A DNA stretch of 64,000 bases from Micromonospora ureilytica. Lineage in GTDB: Bacteria; Actinomycetota; Actinomycetes; Mycobacteriales; Micromonosporaceae. Under the pieces are notes generated by a model. The model ran no database searches. It was not told the origin of the DNA and was given only the letters and a program-made list of their open reading frames with translations. The stretch lies in assembly GCF_015751765.1 (NCBI RefSeq), contig NZ_JADOTX010000001.1, forward strand, positions 5,642,001 to 5,706,000, read 5' to 3'. Of the stretch, positions 33,887 to 40,667 are shown piece by piece (position 1 is the stretch's first letter; each line of letters opens with the position of its first letter). A program made the position numbers and the translations under genes.

Positions 33887-34020
33887 CAACCCCCAAAGAC
33901 CGACTCGCACAAGGGTACGACAGCATGCCGCAACGCTCCGCGTGCCGTGTCGTGAGAGAGGCGACGGATCGCGTAGCAGCAGGTTGACGGCTTGGGGTAA
34001 GTGGTTCTGAAAACCGATAG

Positions 34021-34063
34021 GGCAGCGATGTCTTCGTGGGTTCGAATCCCACACCCTCCGCCC
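34021..34063 (+). repeat. Attachment-site copy 2 (tRNA-Ser 3' end)
   Basis: Identical to 32043-32085. The preceding bases (ggttctgaaaaccgata) are a mutated anticodon arm and the 5' half of a tRNA is missing, so this is not a functional tRNA. It marks the end of a 2-kb insertion beside tRNA-Ser. Confidence 0.88.
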
Positions 34064-34083
34064 ATCTGGACAGTAAAAAAACG

Positions 34084-34113
34084 CCCCTGACCAGCGCGAA
34101 CGCTGGTCAGGGG
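34084..34113 (+). terminator. Duplicated terminator at attachment-site copy 2
   Basis: CCCCTGACCAGCG / CGCTGGTCAGGGG with a CGAA loop, a near copy of the terminator at 32104. Its presence shows that the repeated segment extends past the tRNA end. Confidence 0.75.
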
Positions 34114-34492
34114 ACGCGTCCTTCAATGATGATTAGTTCTCGCTTGGTTCCGCTCAGGGTCGCCGCCTCTCACTCGTCGCGGCAAATGGGCGGCAAAGTT
34201 GGGGCAGGCGAGGCTGGCCGGGCGACCGCTATGGCTGCTGCTCTGGGGAAGTTGCCGCTTCGCGCTCGCGGACTCGGCTGTTTCCTCGTCGGGCCGCAAT
34301 TCGAGCCACGGCTTTGCGAAGTACTCGATCAACAAGGTGGTGAAAGCAGCACCCCGGCGGACACCCAAACGCTGGCCCATAGCACGCCTTGACTGTTGAT
34401 CTCGATGTCCTCCCTTCCCAAGGGACCGCTAAATCAGTGACGCTGGCTCGTCGCCAGACCACTTAGACCTTCTCGGCCATTAGTCCGGTTTC
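34114..34492. other. Gene-free stretch after attachment-site copy 2
   Basis: The first 80 bases resemble the region after the tRNA-Ser terminator at 32140-32210 (shared ccg-ctcagggtcgccgcctctcact-like text), as expected if a second element began here. I recognise no gene in the remainder. Confidence 0.5.
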
Positions 34493-35230
34493 CTACTGTC
34501 TCGCTGTACGGGCTAGCGCCCGGGCAAGAAGACCGTTGTCGCGAGCGTCATTCCAGGTCACAGCTTCGATGGGACGATCGTCGGGCGATCGAGAGGCGTT
34601 GTACTGCTCCACCTCGCCTGACAAGGGCGCGTTCGTTACGACCAGCACCCCGCCGACCCTTGCTCTTTGTGTCGCATAGTCAGCTCTCTCAAGGTCCTTC
34701 AAGCCGAGAGGGCCGTGCTCTCTGTACTTGACGACCACCGCTGCCGATCCGCTCGCTGTCTGAGCCAACATGTCAAACCATTGATCTACTCTCAGGCGCG
34801 CGACTCTTGCACCTAGACCGGTCAGTGCTGTGGCGAGGTAATCCTCGTACATCAGAGCCTGGTATTCGGGCAGCTCTTCGATTTCGGGCTCGGCTATCCG
34901 AGCACCTTCAATGATCCCATATGCGGCATCGACGTTTCCTTCCTTTTCCGCTCGCTCGACCGCTCTCTTGAGGCGTTGTCTGCGACGTTCCAGCTCTAAG
35001 CTGTTTGAGCCAGCCCCGATACGGATGAGCGGCGTACCCTGAACCGCGACAAAGAGGAAGGCTGCCCCCACGAGGGCGAGCGCCGCAGAGCCAGCCTGGT
35101 TGTCGGTTATGAAGACTGCCGCTCCACCCGCACCTCCAGCCGCAAGGCCAGCCACGCCGGCTGCGATTCGCTCCCAAGCGATCATCGGATCAGGTGGGTT
35201 GTCACCGGGAGGCTCGGCATGTGGAGGCAT
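34493..35230 (-). CDS. Membrane-anchored protein with restriction-endonuclease-like C-terminal domain
   Basis: 245 residues from ATG 35230 (GAGG 5 nt upstream; a TTG at 35302 also opens the frame). Two N-terminal membrane helices (AGVAGLAAGGAGGAAVFITD and 'AALALVGAAFLFVAVQG'), a coiled Arg/Glu-rich helix, then a domain with 'LGARVARLRVDQWFDML', 'GSAAVVVKYRE' and 'RVGGVLVVTNAPLSGEVEQY'. The order (Asp, then a V-x-K strand, then a 'gvlVtn' strand) resembles Mrr/NERD-type PD-(D/E)xK nucleases, but the acidic residue before the Lys is Val here. Codon use is less GC-biased than in neighbours, which fits horizontal gain. Confidence 0.65.
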   Translation of the reverse strand: MPPHAEPPGDNPPDPMIAWERIAAGVAGLAAGGAGGAAVFITDNQAGSAALALVGAAFLFVAVQGTPLIRIGAGSNSLELERRRQRLKRAVERAEKEGNVDAAYGIIEGARIAEPEIEELPEYQALMYEDYLATALTGLGARVARLRVDQWFDMLAQTASGSAAVVVKYREHGPLGLKDLERADYATQRARVGGVLVVTNAPLSGEVEQYNASRSPDDRPIEAVTWNDARDNGLLARALARTARQ

Positions 35231-35302
35231 CTCGGCCTCTTGCTCGTTCGCGTTCGTAGCGTCTTCTTGAGTCACGGCAGGGACACTACAAGCTATTCGC
35301 AA

Positions 35303-35733
35303 GGGGGAGGAGTTCCCCGCAGCGCGCCGAAAGCCTGCAACTCATCCCGCTGCATTAGGCCACGTGTCGTATCTGTGTTGCAATGACGGGGCGGGTGGCT
35401 TTTGTGCTGGTTAGGGGTTTCGAGTTGTGCGTTTTACAAGGCCGGTAGGGCGGGAGGTCTTCGTGGGTTAAATCCTGCCTCACCCCGATCAGGACACACC
35501 ACTTGATCTATTCGATTTCCCGGAAGTCCGGGTGTCCCCATGCTCAGGGGTATCCGGGATAACTGGACCCAAGTCGATCATTTGAGTGGAGATGCCGCCG
35601 CTATCAGCCGCCGGTTCGACCGGAGAGGCCCATCTGTGGCCGAGGCGCTCGGCGGACGGCACGGGCATCGACCGCAGCCTCATTGGGGCGTACGGTCGGG
35701 GTACACGATGTACCCGAGCCGGCGAGGTGCCTT
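35303..35733. other. Gene-free stretch holding a third, decayed tRNA-Ser end
   Basis: Contains the remnant at 35441-35486 and the GAGG ribosome-binding site of the XRE gene. I see no other gene or strong structure. Confidence 0.55.
35441..35486 (+). repeat. Attachment-site copy 3, degenerate
   Basis: The text 'gccggtagggcgggaggtct' and then 'tcgtgggttaaatcctgcct' aligns with the 3' half of tRNA-Ser (accggtaaggcagcgatgtc, ttcgtgggttcgaatcccac) with many substitutions. It would be the oldest of three attachment scars. Confidence 0.6.
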
Positions 35734-36945
35734 ATGGCGGATCAGCAACCCACTCCTGGCCAGCGCGTCGAGCGGCTTCGTCGAGCCGCCGGCCTCTCCC
35801 GCGAACAACTCGCCGGCCTTGCCGGCCTGTCGCCGACCACGATCAAGTTTGTGGAGAACGGGCGTCGGAGCTTGACGTTGCGAGCCGCCCAGCAGATCGC
35901 CCCGCACCTCGGCGTGCGTGACCTCGGTGATCTGTTCGGGCCGCAGGTGACCCTGTCTCTGGACGGGCGTCCCAGTCACCCCGCCATCGGAGATGTCCGT
36001 CGTGCCCTCACCGCCTGGCATATCTCCGTGTCTGGCGAACCGGAGTCACCCGACTACCTGCGCGGCGCTGTCGACTCCGCGTGGCAGACCTGGCACACCT
36101 CCCGCCACCAACGCACGGAGGTGAGCGTCATCCTTCCCGGGCTGCTCGCAGCCACTCAGCGAGCTACCCGGCTACACACCGGCGAGGACCGCCGTGCCAG
36201 CCTCGCCCTGCTCGCCCAGGCGCATCACCTCGCGCAGGCTTACCTCGCTTGGCACGGTGACCGCGAGCTGTGCTGGCTGACCGTCGACCGCGGCATGGCT
36301 GCGGCCCTCGATGCCGACGACCCCCTCGCCATTGCCCAATCCACCTGGTATGCGGCGCACCTGCTGCGGGCGGTCGGTCGCGGTGACGAGGCGTTGGAGC
36401 GGTTGCAGGAGGCTCGCGGTCTGATCGAGCCCCAAGTCGCCGATGGTGGCAGTGAGTGGGCCGAGATGCTGGCCGACCTGCACCTGTGTACCGCGTTGAC
36501 GCGGGCACGTACCGGCGACCAGGGCGCCTGGTCCGACTGGGATGCCGCTCGCCGGGTGGTCGAGCAGGCCCTGCCGGCAGGATTCGTCGGCCTTCGTACT
36601 CGGGTGTCGCGGCCGTTGGTCGACGTGTACGCGGTGATGTGCGCGGTCGACCTGGGCGACCCCGACGAGGCACAGCGGCGGGCGCATTCGCTCGACCCGG
36701 CGTCGATCCCGTCGACCGAACGGCGGGGCCGGCACTACGTCGAGCTTGCTCGCTCTGCCGATCTGGAGGGGGCGAGGGAGGCGACGCTCCACCTGTTGGG
36801 CCTGGCGGAGTCCACTTCTCCGGAGACGGTCCGATACTCACCTGCGGCTCAGGAATTGGCGGGCCGGTTGGCCCGGGAGGCACCGGCGGCCATCCGCGCC
36901 GAGGCGATCCAGTTGGAGAGTCGGATCGCGGTGCCGGAGCTGTAG
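35734..36945 (+). CDS. XRE-family regulator with large helical C-terminal domain
   Basis: 403 residues from ATG 35734 (GAGG at 6 nt). A Cro/C1-type helix-turn-helix lies at about 8-62 (RVERLRRAAGLSREQLAGLA, 'LSPTTIKFVENGRRSLTLRAAQQIA'); the rest is helical and TPR-like ('LALLAQAHHLAQAYLAWHGD', 'STWYAAHLLRAVGRGDEALERLQEA'). Such long XRE proteins are abundant in actinobacteria as developmental or signalling regulators. It is followed by two small genes that look co-transcribed. Confidence 0.88.
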   Translation: MADQQPTPGQRVERLRRAAGLSREQLAGLAGLSPTTIKFVENGRRSLTLRAAQQIAPHLGVRDLGDLFGPQVTLSLDGRPSHPAIGDVRRALTAWHISVSGEPESPDYLRGAVDSAWQTWHTSRHQRTEVSVILPGLLAATQRATRLHTGEDRRASLALLAQAHHLAQAYLAWHGDRELCWLTVDRGMAAALDADDPLAIAQSTWYAAHLLRAVGRGDEALERLQEARGLIEPQVADGGSEWAEMLADLHLCTALTRARTGDQGAWSDWDAARRVVEQALPAGFVGLRTRVSRPLVDVYAVMCAVDLGDPDEAQRRAHSLDPASIPSTERRGRHYVELARSADLEGAREATLHLLGLAESTSPETVRYSPAAQELAGRLAREAPAAIRAEAIQLESRIAVPEL

Positions 36946-37087
36946 GGGTACCTCCTGTCGCTGGGTACGCTGCGTACCCTTTGCGCCCATCGTTGCTGTT
37001 TAGCGTGTTCTCACGATTGCAGTGGGTGCGCAGCCTTGCCCGGGTTTGAGGCGATGCCGCCACCCCTGAGACGGGAGGGCACCCGCG

Positions 37088-37264
37088 ATGATGTGGCCGT
37101 TCAACCTGCTCCGTCGGCGTGCCAGGCGTCTGGCGGTTCCTGCGCCGTTGCGCGCCATCGGTCCGGCGATTCAACAGGCAGAGCAGGAGGCCGCCCGAGC
37201 CCGCTTGCTGGCTCAAGCCCGCCGGCGATCCACCGAATATCGCAACGGCGGTGTTGGCCGGTGA
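37088..37264 (+). CDS. Small basic protein of unknown function
   Basis: 58 residues starting MMWPFNLLRRRARRLAVPAP and rich in Arg, Ala and Gln. GGGAGGG lies 8 nt before the first of two ATGs. The stop TGA shares one base with the ATG of the next gene (TGATG), a typical coupled junction. No family recognised. Confidence 0.65.
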   Translation: MMWPFNLLRRRARRLAVPAPLRAIGPAIQQAEQEAARARLLAQARRRSTEYRNGGVGR

Positions 37265-37578
37265 TGGGTGAGGTCCCCACCACCGCCAGGGCGGCCGTGC
37301 GAGCCCGAGCGGCACAGGGTCAGCGGGCAGCCGCTGTCTTGCCGAGCCGCCTCGCCGACCAACACATCCCGCGACGGCCGGAGTGGACCTGCCGTACCTG
37401 CGAGCAGGACACCCCGTGGCCCTGCGCTCCGGCGCGAGTACGCCTGTCCGAGGCGTACGGCCGGGACCGGATCGGGCTGTCGATGTACCTGGGCAGTCTG
37501 CACGCGGTGGTGGTCGCGGAGCTGCCTGCCGTCGCCGCTGGCGAGTTGTTCGAGCGGTTCGTTGGGTGGGCGCGTTGA
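37264..37578 (+). CDS. Small protein with C-x2-C ... W-P-C motif
   Basis: 104 residues from ATG 37264. The central 'PEWTCRTCEQDTPWPCAPAR' is a Cys motif often seen in small actinobacterial proteins encoded beside XRE regulators, followed by a helix 'RVRLSEAYGRDRIGLSMYLG' and 'LHAVVVAELPAVAAGELFERF'. It may bind zinc. It is coupled to the preceding small basic gene and follows the XRE gene, which suggests a three-gene regulatory cassette. Confidence 0.72.
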   Translation: MGEVPTTARAAVRARAAQGQRAAAVLPSRLADQHIPRRPEWTCRTCEQDTPWPCAPARVRLSEAYGRDRIGLSMYLGSLHAVVVAELPAVAAGELFERFVGWAR

Positions 37579-37587
37579 TCAGCCCGG

Positions 37588-38790
37588 TCACTCCGGTGAA
37601 CTCTGTGGCTGGTCGTTCCTAGCGGATTGCCTGGTCCGCGCCTCGTAGCTGAGCAGCACGGCGAGGAACGCGGTGAGCAGGCCGAGAGCGGCCAGGCCGG
37701 GCAGGTAACGGCCGACGGGGAGCAGCAACAGCGCCACGACGGGAGCGACGAACTGCCCCGGTCGTACGCAGCGGACGCTGAGACTCAGGAACGCCGCCCG
37801 GCCCGCGAGGAAGAGGGCGGTCCCGCCGAACAACGCGACGGCGGGCATCCAGTCCGAGATGCCGTGGGGCTCCTCATGTGCCAGGCCGGCCAACACCTGC
37901 TCGACTCCCAGCGCCACGTAGATGGTCCCGGCGAGTACCGGGAAGTGGGCAACGCTGTAGGCGTTGGCGCCGACGTGTGCCCGCCGCAGCCCGGACTCCG
38001 TCGTCAGCGCGTGCCTGGAGGTTGCCGCGCTCGCGGAGTAGAGCCAGTACAGGCACACGGTGACGGCCAGGGTGAGGAGTGCGGCCAGCAGGATTGGTCC
38101 ACGGATCCGCTGGATCCCGACGCCGGCGGCGACCGAGATCAGGGATTCTCCGAGCGCAATGATCACCACGAGGCTGTGCCGCTCGGCGAAGTGGCCGGGG
38201 CTGCGTACGGGCCACCCGCTCAGCATCGAGGAGACCACCCCGCCGCCCATGTCGATGGTGAGGGCCAGCGCCCAGAGCAGGATCTGTGCGGTGCCGCCGA
38301 ACACGGCGCCGAGGATGAGTGGAATCCAGGACAACGTGGTGGAGAGGGCGTAGAGGCGAATGGTCCTGCGCACCTGCCGGTTGCCGGCCGCCACCCAGCG
38401 GAAGAGGACCAGGTCGACAACTCGAAGCGCGATGTACGCCAGCACCAGGATCAGCCGGGACCCCGTCGTACCCGGTCCGGTCCTCCAGGCGTCGGGGATG
38501 ACGAGAGCGACGAGGAAGACGGCCGCCATCGCTACGGTGACGCCGGCACGGATCAACCCGACATCGATCCGTACGTGGTTGCCCAACCAGGAGTAGACCA
38601 GCCAGGAGATCCAGAGCAGCAGGAGTACGAGGAATCCCTGCATCAAGGTCACCGGCGCGGGCCGCTGGCTCATGAACGTGGTGACCCGGATCAGGCCGAA
38701 GACGAAGACCAGGTCAAAGAAGATCTCGAACAGGATGGGTCGGTGTGTCTCCGGGGTCGCCATCGGTCGTGCCCCGAAAGTCCGCCCCAT
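37588..38790 (-). CDS. ltrA: LtrA-type low-temperature-requirement membrane protein
   Basis: About 400 residues with roughly 12 membrane helices. The LtrA signature is at the N-terminus ('PILFEIFFDLVFVFGLIRVT', 'WISWLVYSWLGNH') and in the middle ('HFAERHSLVVIIALGESLISVAAG'). Function is poorly known; family members are named for a Listeria cold-growth gene. Start may be ATG 38790 or ATG 38763 (MATPETHRPIL). Convergent with the WPC gene (10 bp apart). Confidence 0.88.
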   Translation of the reverse strand: MGRTFGARPMATPETHRPILFEIFFDLVFVFGLIRVTTFMSQRPAPVTLMQGFLVLLLLWISWLVYSWLGNHVRIDVGLIRAGVTVAMAAVFLVALVIPDAWRTGPGTTGSRLILVLAYIALRVVDLVLFRWVAAGNRQVRRTIRLYALSTTLSWIPLILGAVFGGTAQILLWALALTIDMGGGVVSSMLSGWPVRSPGHFAERHSLVVIIALGESLISVAAGVGIQRIRGPILLAALLTLAVTVCLYWLYSASAATSRHALTTESGLRRAHVGANAYSVAHFPVLAGTIYVALGVEQVLAGLAHEEPHGISDWMPAVALFGGTALFLAGRAAFLSLSVRCVRPGQFVAPVVALLLLPVGRYLPGLAALGLLTAFLAVLLSYEARTRQSARNDQPQSSPE

Positions 38791-38841
38791 CAGGTCATCT
38801 TGACGGTCAGCGGCGAAGCGGTCCGGTGCCCCGCGTTCCGG

Positions 38842-38997
38842 TCACTCCGGCGGGTCGGTTGCCCGGCGCTCCCGGCGGATCGTCTCCTCGGCCAGTCGCT
38901 CGACAGCGCGTCGGCGGTCGTCGGCGACGGCTTGCTCGTCCCGGCGGCGGAACGCGGTGATGACGGCTACCACGAAGTCCCGCCAGATGCCGGCCAC
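38842..38997 (-). CDS. Possible small protein of unknown function
   Basis: 51 codons from GTG 38997 with a GGGGG Shine-Dalgarno about 6 nt upstream. The product (VAGIWRDFVVAVITAFRRRD, then a charged helix) has codon bias like real genes from the GTG onward but not upstream, although the frame stays open to 39123. No homologue is known to me. Confidence 0.4.
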   Translation of the reverse strand: MAGIWRDFVVAVITAFRRRDEQAVADDRRRAVERLAEETIRRERRATDPPE

Positions 38998-39140
38998 GAT
39001 GTCCCCCTGAGGAACGTTGCCCGACCTCAAACGTAGCTCTGCGAAACCACAGTCTGTCAGCGCGTGCTTCGGGTCGTCGGGAGGGCCGTGGCGGGGTAAG
39101 AAGAGGCTGGTATCTCCGCACATCGGAAGGACGCGTCCCC

Positions 39141-39683
39141 ATGACCCTGGAACGACCGATCGCCCCGGACCCGTACGAGCTGCTGCCGACGCTGCCCTCG
39201 TTCACGCTGGCGAGTGACGACGTGCAGAACGGCGAGCCGATGGACGCCCGGCACGCGCATGGCAGCACCGGGGGCGACAACGTCTCGCCGCAGCTGACCT
39301 GGTCGGACTTCCCCGCCGAGACGAAGAGCTTCACGGTGACCTGCTACGACCCGGACGCGCCGACCGGCAGCGGTTTCTGGCACTGGGTGCTGGTGAACGT
39401 GCCGGTCAACGTCACCCAGTTGCCCACCGGGGCTGGCGGCGCGGCGGGCACCGACCTCGGCGGGGCGTTCTCGGTCCGCAACGACTACGGCGACCAGGGT
39501 TACGGCGGGGCGGCCCCGCCGCCCGGTGACCGCCCGCACCGGTACGTCTTCGCGGTGCACGCCCTGGACGTCGACCGCCTGGACCTGACCCCGGACGCCA
39601 CTCCCGCCTACGTCGGCTTCAACCTCACGTTCCACACCCTGGCCCGGGCGGTGATCCGCCCCACGTACCAGATCAAGGAGTGA
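39141..39683 (+). CDS. YbhB/YbcL-type PEBP (Raf-kinase-inhibitor-like) protein
   Basis: 180 residues. PEBP motifs: 'FTLASDDVQNGEPMDARHAH', 'GGDNVSPQLTWSDFPAETKS', 'CYDPDAPTGSGFWHWVLVNV' and 'PPPGDRPHRYVFAVHALDVD', which build the anion-binding pocket. No signal peptide. Cellular role in bacteria is unclear. Followed by a GATCTTG-type hairpin. Confidence 0.93.
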   Translation: MTLERPIAPDPYELLPTLPSFTLASDDVQNGEPMDARHAHGSTGGDNVSPQLTWSDFPAETKSFTVTCYDPDAPTGSGFWHWVLVNVPVNVTQLPTGAGGAAGTDLGGAFSVRNDYGDQGYGGAAPPPGDRPHRYVFAVHALDVDRLDLTPDATPAYVGFNLTFHTLARAVIRPTYQIKE

Positions 39684-39690
39684 TCCGTAC

Positions 39691-39736
39691 CCCGCGATCT
39701 TGCTCGTGACCGTGAGGCACGGTGCAAGATCGCGGG
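39691..39736. repeat. GATCTTG-type inverted repeat between convergent genes
   Basis: Perfect 13-bp arms CCCGCGATCTTGC (39691-39703) and GCAAGATCGCGGG (39724-39736) around an inner hairpin ACCGTG-AGG-CACGGT. It lies between the PEBP gene (plus) and the methyltransferase gene (minus). Confidence 0.85.
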
Positions 39737-39743
39737 ATTGGGG

Positions 39744-40454
39744 TCAGGCTGGGACGCGGGCCACGGCGAAGACGGACTGGCCGAACGGCGGGAGTACGAG
39801 CTGCTCGGCGGCCTTGGTGGCGGGCAGGACGAGTGTGTCGTACACCTTGACCATGGGGCCTTCCTTCGGCATCAGCCGGAAGACCTTGGTGGCCATGAAG
39901 TAGCCGATCAGCCCGAGCGCGTTGGCGTAGTGCATCTTCTCGATGGTCAGGCCGGCGTCGGTCATCGCCGCCCCGAGGGTCTTCTTCGTGTAGCGGCGGA
40001 CGTGACCGGTGGCGACGTCGGCCGGGCTCATCGCGAACTGGAACGCGGGCACGATGATGATCACGGCGCCGCCGGGTCGGACCAGGTCGCGCATGCTCTG
40101 CAGCGCGCCCACGTGGTCCTCGATGTGCTCCAGGACGTTGTACGAGACCGCGGCGCTGTAGTCGCCCCGGTCGCTGTGCGGCAGCAGCATCTGCCGGACG
40201 TCGATGTTCGGGCGGCCGGCGAGGCGCTCCTTGAGCTGCACCAGCCGGTCCGGGTCGGCCTCGGTGGCGGTGAACCGGGGCAGCAGCTCTGACCATTCAA
40301 GCGCGTAGTCACCAAGGCCGCTGCCGATCTCGATCGGGTCGTCGCCGAGGTACGGCACGGCCAGTTCGATGAACCAGCGACGGTGGTTGACAGCTGTCGC
40401 AAGGCCTTCCAGCACCTCGGACTGAACGCGCTGATCCCCAGTGATTTCTGCCAT
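39744..40454 (-). CDS. Class I SAM-dependent methyltransferase
   Basis: 236 residues from ATG 40454 (MAEITGDQRVQSEVLEGL), with GAGG upstream. SAM-binding motif I 'PIEIGSGLGDYALEWSELL', motif II acid 'ATEADPD', and 'VSYNVLEHIEDHVGALQSMR' followed by 'LVRPGGAVIIIVPAF' are clear. It resembles methyltransferases of glycan and lipid-linked sugar clusters. Divergent from a GT-C-like membrane protein gene, which may act on the same glycan. Longer upstream frame lacks a ribosome-binding site. Confidence 0.88.
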   Translation of the reverse strand: MAEITGDQRVQSEVLEGLATAVNHRRWFIELAVPYLGDDPIEIGSGLGDYALEWSELLPRFTATEADPDRLVQLKERLAGRPNIDVRQMLLPHSDRGDYSAAVSYNVLEHIEDHVGALQSMRDLVRPGGAVIIIVPAFQFAMSPADVATGHVRRYTKKTLGAAMTDAGLTIEKMHYANALGLIGYFMATKVFRLMPKEGPMVKVYDTLVLPATKAAEQLVLPPFGQSVFAVARVPA

Positions 40455-40667
40455 GCGTCGATTCCTCACGATATGAACTCGACCCGTGCCTGGACCGACA
40501 GAGTGAATCATCCGCTGGGACGGCGAAAGAATCGAGGCATCGGGGTGGCCGAATTGTGGTCGGGGGGGTGGGTTCGTGATCGGCGGTCGGCGAACCCGGC
40601 ACATAGTACGGCAGTACCCCGAAACATGTCACGGCGGTCCCATACGCTGACTACCCTATGAATTGTC

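Noticed and set aside
34001..34063. Second tRNA-Ser gene
   Set aside because: Only the 3' part is present; acceptor 5' strand and D-arm are missing, so it is an attachment scar.
37627..39036. 469-codon plus-strand frame across the LtrA gene
   Set aside because: It is the antisense shadow of a convincing membrane-protein gene; its translation is Gly/Asp/Gln/Arg-rich, has no motif and reflects only GC bias.
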